Below, one piece after another: positions 7,400 to 17,300 of a stretch of 64,000 bases of DNA. The notes under the pieces are model-generated. The model was not told the DNA's origin and made no database searches. It saw nothing but the letters and a program-made list of their open reading frames with translations. Location of the stretch: NCBI RefSeq assembly GCF_014280435.1, contig NZ_CP060388.1, positions 310,001 to 374,000 on the forward strand, written 5' to 3'. The translations under genes and the position numbers were made by a program. This DNA comes from Sphingobium sp. KCTC 72723. Its GTDB lineage: Bacteria; Pseudomonadota; Alphaproteobacteria; Sphingomonadales; Sphingomonadaceae. Each line of letters begins with the position of its first letter. Positions within the stretch are counted from its first letter, which is position 1.

Positions 7400-7813
7400 A
7401 TGTTTCAGAAACTAATCACGCTCCCCGGTCCTCCGCACTTGATGGTGGAAATCAGAGACGACAGCGAACCCCAAGGTTGGCACTGGGGAGAAGGAAGCCC
7501 CGGATTGCTGAACGGCCTGTCTGTGATGCCCATGGTGATGATTGGGCAAACGGTTAGCACAGCTCTCAGTTGTGAATGCGTGGACGAAGAGGATTGGCAA
7601 TTTGCCATTTCGGTCATCGATCTGATGAACAAGCGCATTCAGCGAGGGCTGAAAACCATGTGGGCGCTTCACCGTGATCCAGCGGGTGACGGCTATCGGA
7701 TGGCAATTTACTTCCCCAATGAAGAAGGGCTTGAGATCTTCGAGCGCAAGGTTTGCACGATAAGCGGACACGAAGCTCACAACATGTCGAGGACCACGCG
7801 CTTGTTCCTCTGA
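7400..7813 (+). CDS. Hypothetical phage protein (137 aa)
   Basis: A 137-residue protein (FQKLITLPGPPHLMVEIRDD... near the start). Its second half has a strand-helix element (GYRMAIYFPNEEGLEIFERKV) loosely like the C-terminal strand-helix of the right-arm family at 40.5-43.4 kb. The ATG at 7400 is the best start, though the ribosome site is weak; the frame opens earlier at 7355 with poorer sequence. It is the last plus-strand gene before the candidate origin. Confidence 0.6.
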   Translation: MFQKLITLPGPPHLMVEIRDDSEPQGWHWGEGSPGLLNGLSVMPMVMIGQTVSTALSCECVDEEDWQFAISVIDLMNKRIQRGLKTMWALHRDPAGDGYRMAIYFPNEEGLEIFERKVCTISGHEAHNMSRTTRLFL

Positions 7814-7929
7814 TCTGCCCCGCAGAAGGCCGCTCAGCGCGATTTGGGGTCACACGGTAGCACGACTACCCCGAATTGCGCTGGTGGCTGTGTGGCCCGT
7901 TGGTGTCTTTGCTGCTTCAAACCTGAAAG

Positions 7930-8140
7930 GAAGGAAATCCGTTAAGGATGTGAAGGATATTAAGGGAAATACCCTTAACAACGATACATATATCAAAGAA
8001 TATTTTTCTTTATATTATTAATTAAGAAAAACCCTTAACATCCTTAACATCCTTAACATCAGAAATAAACCGCAGAAAAGGGCGAGTTTAGGACACCAAA
8101 CCCGTGAAGGGTCCGTGAAGGATGTTAAGGGTTCTGGACT
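7930..8140. other. Candidate phage replication origin with iterons
   Basis: Three tandem exact 9-mers CCTTAACAT lie at 8033-8059, with related CCTTAACAA at 7973 and inverted ATGTTAAGG at 8122. Further GTTAAGGAT/GTGAAGGAT variants lie at 7941-7965 and 8104-8121. Between the blocks, 7981-8030 is almost pure A+T. Iterons flanking an AT-rich unwinding region beside the helicase gene are typical of an origin; a repressor-controlled region is the alternative. No coding gene is seen in 7817-8157. Confidence 0.6.
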
Positions 8141-8148
8141 CAGGCACA

Positions 8149-8157
8149 ACGACGCGA
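8149..8157. repeat. Target-site duplication, left copy
   Basis: ACGACGCGA is repeated exactly at 9587-9595 on the other side of the insertion sequence. Confidence 0.9.
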
Positions 8158-9586
8158 GATCGTGTCCCGCGGGATGGTGTAACAGCGGGTATCCTCGGTA
8201 GAGGATCGGACTGGATCAGGCTGCCACGCCGGGCAAACTGATGAGGGGATTGTCGCTGACGGTGGCGAGACTTTCAAGTGTCATATATCGGCGAGCCACG
8301 GCCCATTCGTCCTGCTGTTCGAGCATGAGGGCTCCGACGAGGCGTACAATGGCCGCGTCATTGGGAAAGATGCCGACAACGTCGGATCTTCGTTTGATCT
8401 CTCCGTTGAGACGTTCCAGGGGATTTGTGCTGGAAATCTGCGGCCAATGTTCTTTCGGGAAGGCTGTGTAGGCGAGGACGTCTTCGCGGGAGCCATCCAT
8501 CATCTCAGCAAGTTTGGGAGCGCGATCACGCAGGGCATCGGCGACTGTTTGCCATTGCTTATGAGCCTCCTGAGCAGTTTCCTGCGCGAAAATTGTCTTG
8601 ATCATGGCGGTGACGGCGGCACGCTGCTTAGTGGAAACATGGGCGAGCGCATTGCGCATCCAATGAATCCGACAGCGTTGCTGGGTTGCGTGGAAGACCT
8701 TGCTGGCAGCGGCGCGTAGGCCCTTGTGATCGTCTGCAATGACAAGTTTGACGCCCCTGAGCCCGCGATCGGCAAGAGAGCGCAAGAAGCCCTTCCAGAA
8801 GGTTTCGGCCTCGGTTGGCCCGGTGTCGACGCCCAGTATCTCGCGGCGGCCATCGTTGCTGACACCGACAGCTATTATCGTCGCGGTCGACACAATCCGG
8901 CCACCCTGGCGCGATTTGATGTAGGTCGCATCGAGCCACAGATAAGGGAATTCGCCCTCGATTGGCCTGTTGAGGAAAGCGTTAACCCGTTCGTCGATCT
9001 CTTGGATCAGTCGGCTGACGGCGCTCTTGGAGATGCCCGTAGCGCCCATGGCCTTCACGAGATTATCGACCGATCGCGTCGAAATGCCCTGGACATAGGC
9101 TTCCTGTATCACCGCCGTCAGGGCCTTCTCGGCAGTCCGGCGGGGTTCAAGGAAGGATGGGAAATACGATCCCTTGCGTAGCCGCGGGATCTCCAGTTCG
9201 ATGTGGCCGGCCCTGGTCTCCCAGGAACGCTCTCGATAGCCGTTGCGCTGGACCTGTCGCCCGGCAGGGTCGCGAGCGCCATGCGCGGCACCAGTCAGCA
9301 CCTGCACTTCAGCTTCCATCATTCGCTCAGCGGCAAATGCCAACATCTCGCGAACGAGATCTGCATCAGCGCCCTTTTCAACCAGCTCGATAAGGGCCAT
9401 TCTGTCTGTGGTCATCGTCGTCTCCGATAGGTTCATTGGTTTCGCAACCCGAACTCTACCGAAGATTGGCGATGGCCGCCTAGACAGAAGCCATGCCACC
9501 GTTGGGGCATGAAGCTCCGGTCGCTACGCTCCCTCCGCTTCACGCCCCAACGGTGACGCTGTTACACCACGTAACGGGACACGGCC
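8158..9586. mobile_element. IS256-family insertion sequence (1429 bp)
   Basis: Imperfect terminal inverted repeats match over about 27 bp (CGTGTCCCG, five mismatches, TGGTGTAACAGCG) at 8161-8187 and 9557-9583. It contains one transposase gene and is flanked by an exact 9-bp duplication, so the insertion is probably fairly recent. It separates the iteron region from the helicase gene of the prophage. Confidence 0.92.
8216..9415 (-). CDS. IS256-family (mutator-type) transposase
   Basis: A 399-residue DDE transposase. Asp in [12 protein letters not shown], Asp in [11 protein letters not shown] and Glu in [15 protein letters not shown] form the catalytic triad; the [12 protein letters not shown] helix is also typical. 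The ATG at 9415 is preferred because GGAG lies 7 nt upstream and the length is that of the family; longer in-frame starts exist at 9436 and 9499. No frameshift or stop is seen, so the enzyme looks active. Confidence 0.93.
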   Translation of the reverse strand: MTTDRMALIELVEKGADADLVREMLAFAAERMMEAEVQVLTGAAHGARDPAGRQVQRNGYRERSWETRAGHIELEIPRLRKGSYFPSFLEPRRTAEKALTAVIQEAYVQGISTRSVDNLVKAMGATGISKSAVSRLIQEIDERVNAFLNRPIEGEFPYLWLDATYIKSRQGGRIVSTATIIAVGVSNDGRREILGVDTGPTEAETFWKGFLRSLADRGLRGVKLVIADDHKGLRAAASKVFHATQQRCRIHWMRNALAHVSTKQRAAVTAMIKTIFAQETAQEAHKQWQTVADALRDRAPKLAEMMDGSREDVLAYTAFPKEHWPQISSTNPLERLNGEIKRRSDVVGIFPNDAAIVRLVGALMLEQQDEWAVARRYMTLESLATVSDNPLISLPGVAA

Positions 9587-9595
9587 ACGACGCGA
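9587..9595. repeat. Target-site duplication, right copy
   Basis: ACGACGCGA, identical to 8149-8157. Confidence 0.9.
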
Positions 9596-9742
9596 ACAGA
9601 ACTCGGAAAAGTAGTCCAGAATTGTAGAAAGATATCGCTATCTGGGCGTTATATCCCGTATATTATAAATAACATTGAAGCAGCAGACTGGAAACTGTCG
9701 CTTCGGCAGTGGTCTGATGCTTTACTTGATATGAAAAGTTCT

Positions 9743-9780
9743 GTCCGCTGTGTGTCTCCAGTCCGCACAGCGGACTTTTT
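9743..9780 (+). terminator. Terminator/attenuator just upstream of helicase gene
   Basis: A 10-bp stem GTCCGCTGTG / CACAGCGGAC with a 13-nt loop and five T, ending 17 nt before the helicase ATG. Any promoter upstream of it must be read through, so it could act as an attenuator. Confidence 0.7.
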
Positions 9781-9797
9781 ATATCGAGGTTATCAAA

Positions 9798-11369
9798 ATG
9801 ACAAAAGAAGAAGGCGCAAAGCCTCAGACCGTTATCGAATTTCCTAAAGCAGCAACTCAGGTCGGACCTCTCGATCAGGAATATACCTGCTACAAGGATA
9901 AGCTCAACGGCATCATCACCTACCTAACTACCCAGAAACTCAGCAACGCATTCATCGACGGCAAGGGCGTCGTTAAGCTGCTCGACGGAAACGAGGATAA
10001 CACCGCGATCCGCACTTGGCTTGATGACAATGGCCTGTTGACCAAGGGTGCCTTCGATAAGGCTCTCAGGAAGCATGTCCGCGACACCATTGTCTATAAT
10101 GCCCTCGGTTTCATCCCTCAGAGCGTTCAGGACTTCGTGAAGCAGTATGCGGAGAAGCAGGGCATCACGCTAACCCCGAACGGAATGTTGAAGCGCCAGC
10201 GCGCCTACAAACTGATTAATCGCCATGGCAAGGCCGATGACGAAGTGAACCACCATAATTGCGACACCAGCGATGTGACTCGTCTGGTCTATGACGTAGC
10301 CAATACAGAGGGTGCCGATCTGGTCAGCTTCGGGCGCGAACTTCGCTTGGTGAACGACAATCTGAATCTCGGTTATCGCGACAGCGTTGTGACCGACGCA
10401 GTTGATGCTTGGCGCGAACAAGTCACCCTCGACATGAAGGTCGAACTGCTCCTTACCCTGAAATACGAGAAGGGCCGTGCGACCGGTCCAGCGGGTCAGG
10501 CCATGTGGGCAGACATGGAAGCTGCCTGCTTTGATACGTCAGATACCACCGCAGGCTTTCCCACGGCTGTCCTCAAAAAGTTCATGTGGCAGGTCAAGCG
10601 CAAGGCGCGCGGATTGACCGTTACCAATCACTTGATGCCGGTCCTATCGGGCGCTCAGGGTAAGGGTAAGACGCATTTCGTCCAGGCCATGACAAACCCG
10701 CTGGAGCATTTCAAACGTCAGGTGGATTTCAACATCATCACCGATGGCAAGACCGCTGACATTTGGTCCAGCCTGATCCTGTTTATCGATGAAATGGGCT
10801 TCTTCTCGAAGGCCGATGTGGACACGGTGAAGAATGTCATCACGGCTGAAAGTCGATCCATCCGCGCAATGCGTCAGAATAGCAGCGCGCCGATCCGTAA
10901 TCATGCGACGCTCATTGGCTGTACGAACAAAAGCCTTGGACAGCTTATCCGTGACGAAACCGGCGGTCGTCGTTTCGCTGAATTGGTATGGCGCAATGAT
11001 CCTAATTGGGATGCGCTAAATCAGGTCGATTGGGTGATGCTCTGGCAGAGCGTTGATGAAATGGGCGAAGACCCGTTAATTGCTGCGAACATGATGGAAC
11101 GCCTTCGTGAACAGCAGGAAGATAACCGAAACCAAAGCCCGATTGAGATTTGGGTTCGTGAAGAGGGCCACGTTTTCAAGAACTGGAAGCGCGCCAGCGA
11201 ACTACATTCACTCTACCGAGAATGGGAAAAGGAAGCATTTCCGCGTCAGGATACCAATCAGACGATGTTCGGTCGCAGCCTGACAAACCTCATCACAAGC
11301 ATTGAGGACTTCCCGTTCGAGAAGCAGCAACAGAGGGATGGCGTGAAATACCGCTACAGTGGCATTTAA
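9798..11369 (+). CDS. VapE-type (virulence-associated E) replicative helicase/ATPase
   Basis: A 523-residue protein with an N-terminal region of about 260 residues and a C-terminal P-loop ATPase of the VapE/DUF5906 type. The Walker A motif GAQGKGKT lies at about residues 285-292, Walker B in LILFIDEMG, the sensor in LIGCTNK, and an arginine-finger region in DETGGRRFAE. Such proteins act as phage or satellite replicative helicases. The ATG at 9798 has GAGG 8 nt upstream; the frame opens at 9750 but inside the terminator hairpin. It lies next to the candidate origin, from which IS256 now separates it. Confidence 0.82.
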   Translation: MTKEEGAKPQTVIEFPKAATQVGPLDQEYTCYKDKLNGIITYLTTQKLSNAFIDGKGVVKLLDGNEDNTAIRTWLDDNGLLTKGAFDKALRKHVRDTIVYNALGFIPQSVQDFVKQYAEKQGITLTPNGMLKRQRAYKLINRHGKADDEVNHHNCDTSDVTRLVYDVANTEGADLVSFGRELRLVNDNLNLGYRDSVVTDAVDAWREQVTLDMKVELLLTLKYEKGRATGPAGQAMWADMEAACFDTSDTTAGFPTAVLKKFMWQVKRKARGLTVTNHLMPVLSGAQGKGKTHFVQAMTNPLEHFKRQVDFNIITDGKTADIWSSLILFIDEMGFFSKADVDTVKNVITAESRSIRAMRQNSSAPIRNHATLIGCTNKSLGQLIRDETGGRRFAELVWRNDPNWDALNQVDWVMLWQSVDEMGEDPLIAANMMERLREQQEDNRNQSPIEIWVREEGHVFKNWKRASELHSLYREWEKEAFPRQDTNQTMFGRSLTNLITSIEDFPFEKQQQRDGVKYRYSGI

Positions 11370-11404
11370 TAGTGACGCGCAGTAGTCCGTGAGCATATAA
11401 TGAA

Positions 11405-11440
11405 GTTGTAGGGTGTTTCATAGCGGTTGCACCCTACAAC
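11405..11440. terminator. Hairpin between convergent helicase and late operon
   Basis: An 11-bp perfect stem GTTGTAGGGTG / CACCCTACAAC with a 14-nt loop, lying between the ends of two convergent transcripts. It has no clear T-run and could serve both directions. Confidence 0.6.
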
Positions 11441-11455
11441 CCTTAACGATCCCTA

Positions 11456-11677
11456 TCAGTTGGCTTCCGGCCACTCAAAGCGGTAATGCGGTGTCCCATC
11501 ACCTAAAATCACATTGAGGTTAGTCGGATAATCGCCTTCGAAATATATTGTCCTGAAACCGTCTTCATCCTCAGATTTCCGGTAGAACATATCGTAGTCA
11601 TGAAAATCGGAATCGCCAAAATGCTCGGCGAGCAATTCCTTGTCAGCAACGTCTAAATATGTGGCTTCTTCGCTCAT
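11456..11677 (-). CDS. Small acidic hypothetical protein
   Basis: A 73-residue strongly acidic protein (SEEATYLDVADKELLAEHFG..., ending YRFEWPEAN). The ATG at 11677 is placed 10 nt after GGGGAG; an ATG three codons upstream is too close to it. It is the last gene of the late block. No family recognised. Confidence 0.6.
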   Translation of the reverse strand: MSEEATYLDVADKELLAEHFGDSDFHDYDMFYRKSEDEDGFRTIYFEGDYPTNLNVILGDGTPHYRFEWPEAN

Positions 11678-11776
11678 CGAAACCATTCTCCCCGTAAAAA
11701 AAGCTAATGCGTTGGACCGATTTTCCCGTCGTTCGATCCAAGCTGTATGTCGGATCGAACCAGAGCTTTATCAAGC

Positions 11777-12184
11777 TCAGTGTTTCGGGACGGTAATGCT
11801 GCGCTCGATCGTCATTTCTGATTTCACGGTCGGCGACTTCTTCGCGAACTGAACCTGTAAGCCCAGCGCCCCTATGACGCCCGCCAGCACGCAAAGAGCG
11901 TACCTAGCAGCACTGGCCGCACCGACGACGCCCTTCATGCCTCCATGGGCTTCTGAGCGCGCCGTTTTCAAATCCTCAACGTCGGTGACGACCTTCTCAA
12001 AACGCGCCAAGTGGACAGTGCGCCCACGTTCGGAGGCTTCAAGATCGGAGACACGAACATTGAGGTCTTTAATCTCAGCCGTGTTGGTTGCTGTCTGGCT
12101 CAACAAGCTGTCTAGCTTGCCATCCATCTTGCCCAGCATCATGAGAATGTCGGGTGACAAGGTTGCTTCTGACTTAGTGGTCAT
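11777..12184 (-). CDS. Coiled-coil membrane protein, holin-like accessory
   Basis: A 135-residue protein. Residues 15-80 form a heptad-rich helix (DGKLDSLLSQTATNTAEIKDLNVRVSDLEASERG...) and a membrane segment lies at about 93-112 (ALCVLAGVIGALGLQVQF). This layout resembles XhlA-type and other lysis-cassette proteins and fits with the adjacent small hydrophobic protein. The start overlaps the upstream stop (TAATG). A role in lysis timing is inferred, not shown. Confidence 0.55.
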   Translation of the reverse strand: MTTKSEATLSPDILMMLGKMDGKLDSLLSQTATNTAEIKDLNVRVSDLEASERGRTVHLARFEKVVTDVEDLKTARSEAHGGMKGVVGAASAARYALCVLAGVIGALGLQVQFAKKSPTVKSEMTIERSITVPKH

Positions 12185-12369
12185 TAGAGCAAACCCGATG
12201 CGACCTCAAACAGAGCGACCAGCACGGCAGCAGCGCCAGCACTCTTCACCTTGTTTGCGACGACCTTTGCCACAACAGTCTGCACAACAGGGTTTTTCAC
12301 CAGTCCCTTTGCGGTATTTCCCACGAAGCCCAACACGGACTTAACGGCCTTCTTAGTCTTTGCCTTCAT
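12184..12369 (-). CDS. Small hydrophobic protein, possible holin
   Basis: A 61-residue protein with a lysine-rich N-terminus and two alanine/valine-rich amphipathic-to-hydrophobic segments (VQTVVAKVVANKV and AGAAAVLVALFEVASGLL). Size, charge and position beside a coiled-coil membrane protein, downstream of the fibre genes, suit a holin or antiholin. The endolysin itself is at 4140. Not assignable to a family by eye. Confidence 0.5.
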   Translation of the reverse strand: MKAKTKKAVKSVLGFVGNTAKGLVKNPVVQTVVAKVVANKVKSAGAAAVLVALFEVASGLL

Positions 12370-12401
12370 GTCGGCACCCCCATTCTTTTTATTGCTGGCC
12401 C

Positions 12402-13931
12402 TTAAACAGCCGGGCCAGTTAGCTTGAAACAGTCCACCGTCATGGTTGGCTGCATTGTATCGGATGTGCTGATGTTAATACCGAAGCCGATGCGATCAGG
12501 TCGGTTTGGCAAGAAGGCAGTCACACTAGACTGTCCAAGCTGAAACCAGTTCTTGCCACAAAGGCTAGTGTAGAACGTCAATGTTGACCCTACACACGAT
12601 GCGCGATAAAATGTCGGAGTTGTCATGAAGCGCTTTAAGGAGCCTTCTAGTGCGCCACCGTACCCTGACATACCCGCAACATAAACAACTTGTGTTTGAT
12701 TATCTTCATTCACCTGACCAACGATGATATGTCGGCTAGTAATGCTATCCATAATAACAAGGCCAGCTTTACGGTAGTTGAGGAATGTCATGAGGTTCTG
12801 GGTGTGGACTACAACGTCCCAATCCAGCGCTTTGTTTGTGAGCGTCCTATATGCCACTCGGCTAATATCGCCCATGACACTGGGGCCGCACTTTACGAGC
12901 AAGCCTGCGTCGGCGTCGTCAGTGATCGTCAGTTGCGAGGCGTCACCGCTAACCTTGGTAAGTGTGCTTGCTTGTGGAACATCGAAATACCAAGGCTTGC
13001 CTGAACCGCCGCCACCCGTAGGCGCTGCGATCCATGCTGTTGCGAAGTCCGCGTTGCTGGTCTTGCTCAGGATTTGGCCGGTTGTGCCACCTGTAGGAAC
13101 GCCCTGACCATTTGTGCCGTTCGTGCCTGCTGCGCCAGTATTGCCGGTGTCGCCCTTGTCACCCTTTGCGCCGGTCGCGCCAGCAGCACCATCGGCGCCC
13201 CTGACCAAGCCAACATCCTGTGTGGTTGTGTCGGTATAAGTGATGATGAGACGACCGCTGCCGTTGACCGTAGCAGAGGTAATGCCGCGACCATCTTGAC
13301 CGGGAACACCTGATCCACCTTCGCCAGCGGTGAAGAATGTTTCGTAGAGCGTCCCATTGCTCATTTCGAGGGTTAGGGTGCCGTCTGCGTAGCGAAGATC
13401 AGCAACGCTATCACCGGGCAGACCGGGAGTGCCAGGCGTTCCAGCAGCACCGGCATCGCCCTTGTCACCTTTGTCGCCCTTATCTCCCTTTACGCCGGGA
13501 GTGCCTTGTAAGCCGGTGAAGCCTTGCTCGCCACGCTGTCCGGCAGGTCCAGCGGGGCCGGTTGGTCCAGTAGGACCAGCAACGGTTGAAGCGGGGCCAG
13601 CAGGACCAGTAGCGCCCTGTGGTCCGGTTAGACCTTGTGCCCCGCGTAGGCCAACTTCACCGGGAACGCCCTGAGGTCCGGTAGCACCAGTAAGACCCTG
13701 AATGCCGGGGACGCCCTGCGGGCCTTGTGGACCCATTGGACCGACCGGGCCGATTGGACCGGGAACTGTTGATGCTGGTCCTACTGGACCAATCGGGCCT
13801 TGTGGCCCAGCTTCTCCGGTGTCACCCTTTGGGCCTTGTGGACCGGGGATAGGAACGATACCTGATGTAACTTCGACAATTTCGGTAACGGCTTGCTCGT
13901 ATAGGTCGGTTACTCCGACTTCTGTTGTCAT
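12402..13931 (-). CDS. Tail fibre with collagen-like repeats
   Basis: A 509-residue protein. Residues about 28-170 and 235-275 are Gly-X-Y repeats ([17 protein letters not shown] and similar), which form a trimeric collagen-like shaft. A non-collagen linker lies between (about 175-235). The C-terminal 200 residues (from [11 protein letters not shown]) form a beta-rich domain resembling DUF1349/lectin-like folds, perhaps the receptor-binding tip. The start overlaps the upstream stop (TAATG). Confidence 0.8.
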   Translation of the reverse strand: MTTEVGVTDLYEQAVTEIVEVTSGIVPIPGPQGPKGDTGEAGPQGPIGPVGPASTVPGPIGPVGPMGPQGPQGVPGIQGLTGATGPQGVPGEVGLRGAQGLTGPQGATGPAGPASTVAGPTGPTGPAGPAGQRGEQGFTGLQGTPGVKGDKGDKGDKGDAGAAGTPGTPGLPGDSVADLRYADGTLTLEMSNGTLYETFFTAGEGGSGVPGQDGRGITSATVNGSGRLIITYTDTTTQDVGLVRGADGAAGATGAKGDKGDTGNTGAAGTNGTNGQGVPTGGTTGQILSKTSNADFATAWIAAPTGGGGSGKPWYFDVPQASTLTKVSGDASQLTITDDADAGLLVKCGPSVMGDISRVAYRTLTNKALDWDVVVHTQNLMTFLNYRKAGLVIMDSITSRHIIVGQVNEDNQTQVVYVAGMSGYGGALEGSLKRFMTTPTFYRASCVGSTLTFYTSLCGKNWFQLGQSSVTAFLPNRPDRIGFGINISTSDTMQPTMTVDCFKLTGPAV

Positions 13932-14287
13932 TATCCCACCCTGACCGCTGTTACGGTTCCTTCGCGGATTGTCTGTGTCTCACCATCATTCCAGACTACG
14001 AATGCTTCATACTGAAGCTCTCCATCTTCGCGGATGAATGCTGTCTGCTGATTGGTGATGCGAATGTTTAGGGACTTGGTTGTGTCGTCCCATGTAAGGC
14101 CGTTACCCAACGTCAAAGTTAGGTATTGCCTGCGTCCTAGATTGACATGGAAACCAGCGCTCTCGACGCTGCGTTCTACTGGATCGGAAGTGCCTGCGGC
14201 TGTTAGCTTCCAGATGCGTAGGAAGACTGTCGCATCATCAGGAGCAAGCCTGTAGTAGCGCAGTTCTATTGGTTTGTTTTCCGCCAC
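13931..14287 (-). CDS. Small beta-rich tail accessory protein
   Basis: A 118-residue protein ([27 protein letters not shown]... after a GTG start). It has the look of a baseplate/tail N-terminal beta domain as in BppU-like proteins, but this is only a structural impression. GGAGG lies 9 nt before the GTG at 14287, and a TAAATA site lies 27 nt upstream. It is translationally coupled to the collagen-repeat fibre and may connect the fibre to the tail. Confidence 0.55.
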   Translation of the reverse strand: MAENKPIELRYYRLAPDDATVFLRIWKLTAAGTSDPVERSVESAGFHVNLGRRQYLTLTLGNGLTWDDTTKSLNIRITNQQTAFIREDGELQYEAFVVWNDGETQTIREGTVTAVRVG

Positions 14288-14314
14288 TCCGTGGTGCCTC
14301 CATATCGTTTCCGA

Positions 14315-14320
14315 TATTTA
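14315..14320 (-). promoter_or_regulatory. TAAATA late-gene motif upstream of 14287
   Basis: Minus-strand AAATAAATATCG, 27 nt before the GTG and upstream of GGAGG. One of a recurring set of possible late promoters. Confidence 0.5.
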
Positions 14321-14346
14321 TTTGAGGCACCAGTTCGGGAGTTCGG

Positions 14347-17300
14347 TTAGGGCTTAAACGGCGGGTTGTTCGTCGTCTGATGGAACAGGAACCAAGTCTT
14401 ACCTGCTTCCTGAAAGCCCTTCGCTGTTTCGCTGTCGATTTTCTGCTGACGAAGCTGTAGCGATTTGTCTCTCGCTGCTAACAAGCCTGTATCAGTGCGG
14501 CCCATATCGACGAGCAGTGATGCGCCAGCTAGTAGCTGATCGAAAGCCTGCCCGTCGCGATTGTAAACCTGTCCGCTGGTCGTAGTGAACGTATCCCAGC
14601 TAGGAGCCTTGTTTGCGCCCTGTAGGTCAGAGATAGCGTCATAGGTCTGCGGCAAGTTGGCCGCATTATAGCTGGCCCCCACAATCTGCGCATTGCTCCA
14701 GATAGGCGTGTTGTAATCGAGGTTGTCGAAAACATTGACGCGCATCTGGCTGTTGATCTTATTCGTGATGCGCTTTTGGTGCGAGGTGATAAGCCAGTCG
14801 ATGACCGCTTTGACCTTAGGCGAATGGGCGCGCAGCGCATCGTTAAAGCCTAGCTTCTCAGCCGCGTGAAGGGCCGACACCCAGTATCCAATTTGGAAAT
14901 CGTGCTGGTAAACGCCCCAACCATCGGACGCTACTGCGCCGAAATACTGCGCAGCCACATAAGCGCGGACATTGTAGACTTCTTCTGGATCAGCAGTGTT
15001 CATCGATGCTGGCGGGTTAAGGAAGCCGGGATCGCTTGCGTAGAAGCGATCATAGAACGCCTCAAAATCGAACCCGATATAGTCCATCACGTCTGCGCGG
15101 CTGTAGAGTCTGCTCGAATTGCTTGACGCAGTTTTCCAAGCCAATGCGGCATGGAAGAACTTCCATGCTGCGCTTCGCTGGCTGAACTCATGTGCCTGAT
15201 TAAACCCGCTGTTCAAAACCCACGGGGTGTAGAGACGGGCCTGATCCCAGAACTTAACGCCTAGCATTGCGAATTCAGGCGTCTGCCAAAGCAGCGAACC
15301 CCAATGCGGGAACTGATGGGCGTGAGCGTCATCAATCATGTTTGTGCCGAAATACGGCTTGTCGGAACTGGAACCAGCAAAGGGGACGCTGACACGAAGC
15401 GGGTTCTGCGTCGTAGCCCAGACATAAGATCGACCGCCCTGCGCGTAGTAGGCGCGCTCAGGCGGGGTGCTCTGTTCACCACCCCCGTAATAGTGGTTAC
15501 GCATGGTAATGTTGCGGCGCATGTTGCCCTTGAAGAGCGGCGTTAGCTTGCCATTCTCGAAACAGTGAAATGGATCGCTGACATATCCGGTCAGGTAGTC
15601 GAGCGCGATTTGCTTCATATCCCTGTTGTCGTGTGGGCGCTTCTTGGTCACATCGCGAGCATACTGCGCGACCATTTCAGGCATAATCTGACGGTCATCA
15701 CGAACACCGCCAGGACCAGTGATTGGGGATCGGGCCATCTGATTGAATGGCGTGTATTTCAACCAAACGCCTGCGTTCGGCACAATGTCATTCTGATTGT
15801 AGCCCTGCTTGTAGGGGTTAAGCGTGTTCTGACCTTGCGTGATGATTTCGTTGTAGGTCGTTGGTTCCCACGACATGCTGCGATAGTTACCGAAGCCATT
15901 AAGCTGCTCGCCCATACCGATACGCATGTCACCGCCGTTGACGGAAAAGCCGGTCTGCGAAGCAAACGGCACAGCCACATCATAGGTCGGAACGCGGTTC
16001 CAGATTTCTTGCTGGGTGTAGGCTGGTGGCTCAGCGTGTGAGCGCCAGATAATGCCTGAACGAACCGTGCCTTTCGGATAGTATCTGTTCGCAGTGGTGA
16101 TGATCGGGCAACCGCGTCCGTCCAGCGCGCCACTCCACATCGTTGGCGTTGCTGCCGTGTTGAGCGGCTGACCGTCTGGCTGCTCGACGCGGCCCAGCAA
16201 TGTGCCAGCGTTGTCGTAGATCAGCCACTTGTGCGGCACCATGTAGGAGTTTTTACCTTCTGGATTGCCGAATGGGTTTGCTGGCATTTGCGTGGTGTCC
16301 CAATCGTAGCCAAACTGTAGCTGGACGTAGGTTCCCATGCGGATGCCATTACAATAATAGTTGATGCCGCCAATGTTTGGCACTGGTCCCTTTGGCTCGA
16401 CTTCCGTCCAAGATGCCTGCGCGCCATAAAGAACGGAGTCTTCAAATCGGCAGTTCTGGGCAGTCGGCTTGGTCATGATGAGTTCGTTTGGATGAGGCAC
16501 ACCAGAGCCAGACGACCAATCCTCAAGGACCGCTTTGAAAGCGCGACCAGCCGGGACGATCATGTCGCTAACAACGACTTCCATGTTATAAGGGTTCTGA
16601 CCAGCAGCCGCGTAGCTGACAGTTACTGGTGCTTGTGCGGACGAGAAGCTGCGAGCATCTACAACCAGATTTTCAAGGTCGGCTGCGCTGATCGTACCGC
16701 TGCTGACGGGATCATAGGACTTCTGAATTTCAGGCTTACCGAATGATACACCAACGTATGCTACTTCCAGACCATCTTCACTATTTGAAGTGTTGTTTCC
16801 AACAACATTACATTCCAAGTTCATTGCTGGAGTGATACGAGGTTTCACTTCACACGGCTTATCTGCTCCGATTTGGACGCCATCAACGAAAAAGCGCACG
16901 ACGCCGCCGGTTCCGCCAACATTATCGATATACTGCGCTTCGATAGTTTTCAGGGTTCCACGCGCAAAAGCCGGGTCTTGATCGCTTTCGATTTGTAGCG
17001 AACTACCAGCGCCGCGACCGACAAGGCAAACAACTGAGTTGCCGTTCCAGTGCTGCTTGAGCGCGAACTGGCCAGTCATGTATTCATACATACCCGCGAG
17101 ATAGGGATAGGTATCATTCAAATTCACTAGACCGCGCCACGTTAGCTTGATGTCAGAAGGCGTCTGAGTGATGACTTCGTTTGTGCTGATCTTAAAGTCG
17201 AGTGCCAGAGGCTCGGTCGAAAGGTAGATGTGCTTCATCAGCTTGAGACGGCCATTGACCATTTCGCTGTTATCGACCGTTGTGCCGCCAGTGCCGGAAT

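Noticed and set aside
8241..9512. Plus-strand open frames inside the IS256 element
   Set aside because: All are reverse-strand shadows of the high-GC transposase gene.
12402..13931. CRISPR-like repetitive DNA
   Set aside because: The repetition is in-frame Gly-X-Y coding sequence, not spaced identical repeats.
13074..13944. Plus-strand collagen-like frame (repeated PxGP/CGPxGP)
   Set aside because: It is the antisense reading of the true Gly-X-Y repeat on the minus strand; glycine/proline codons are complementary.
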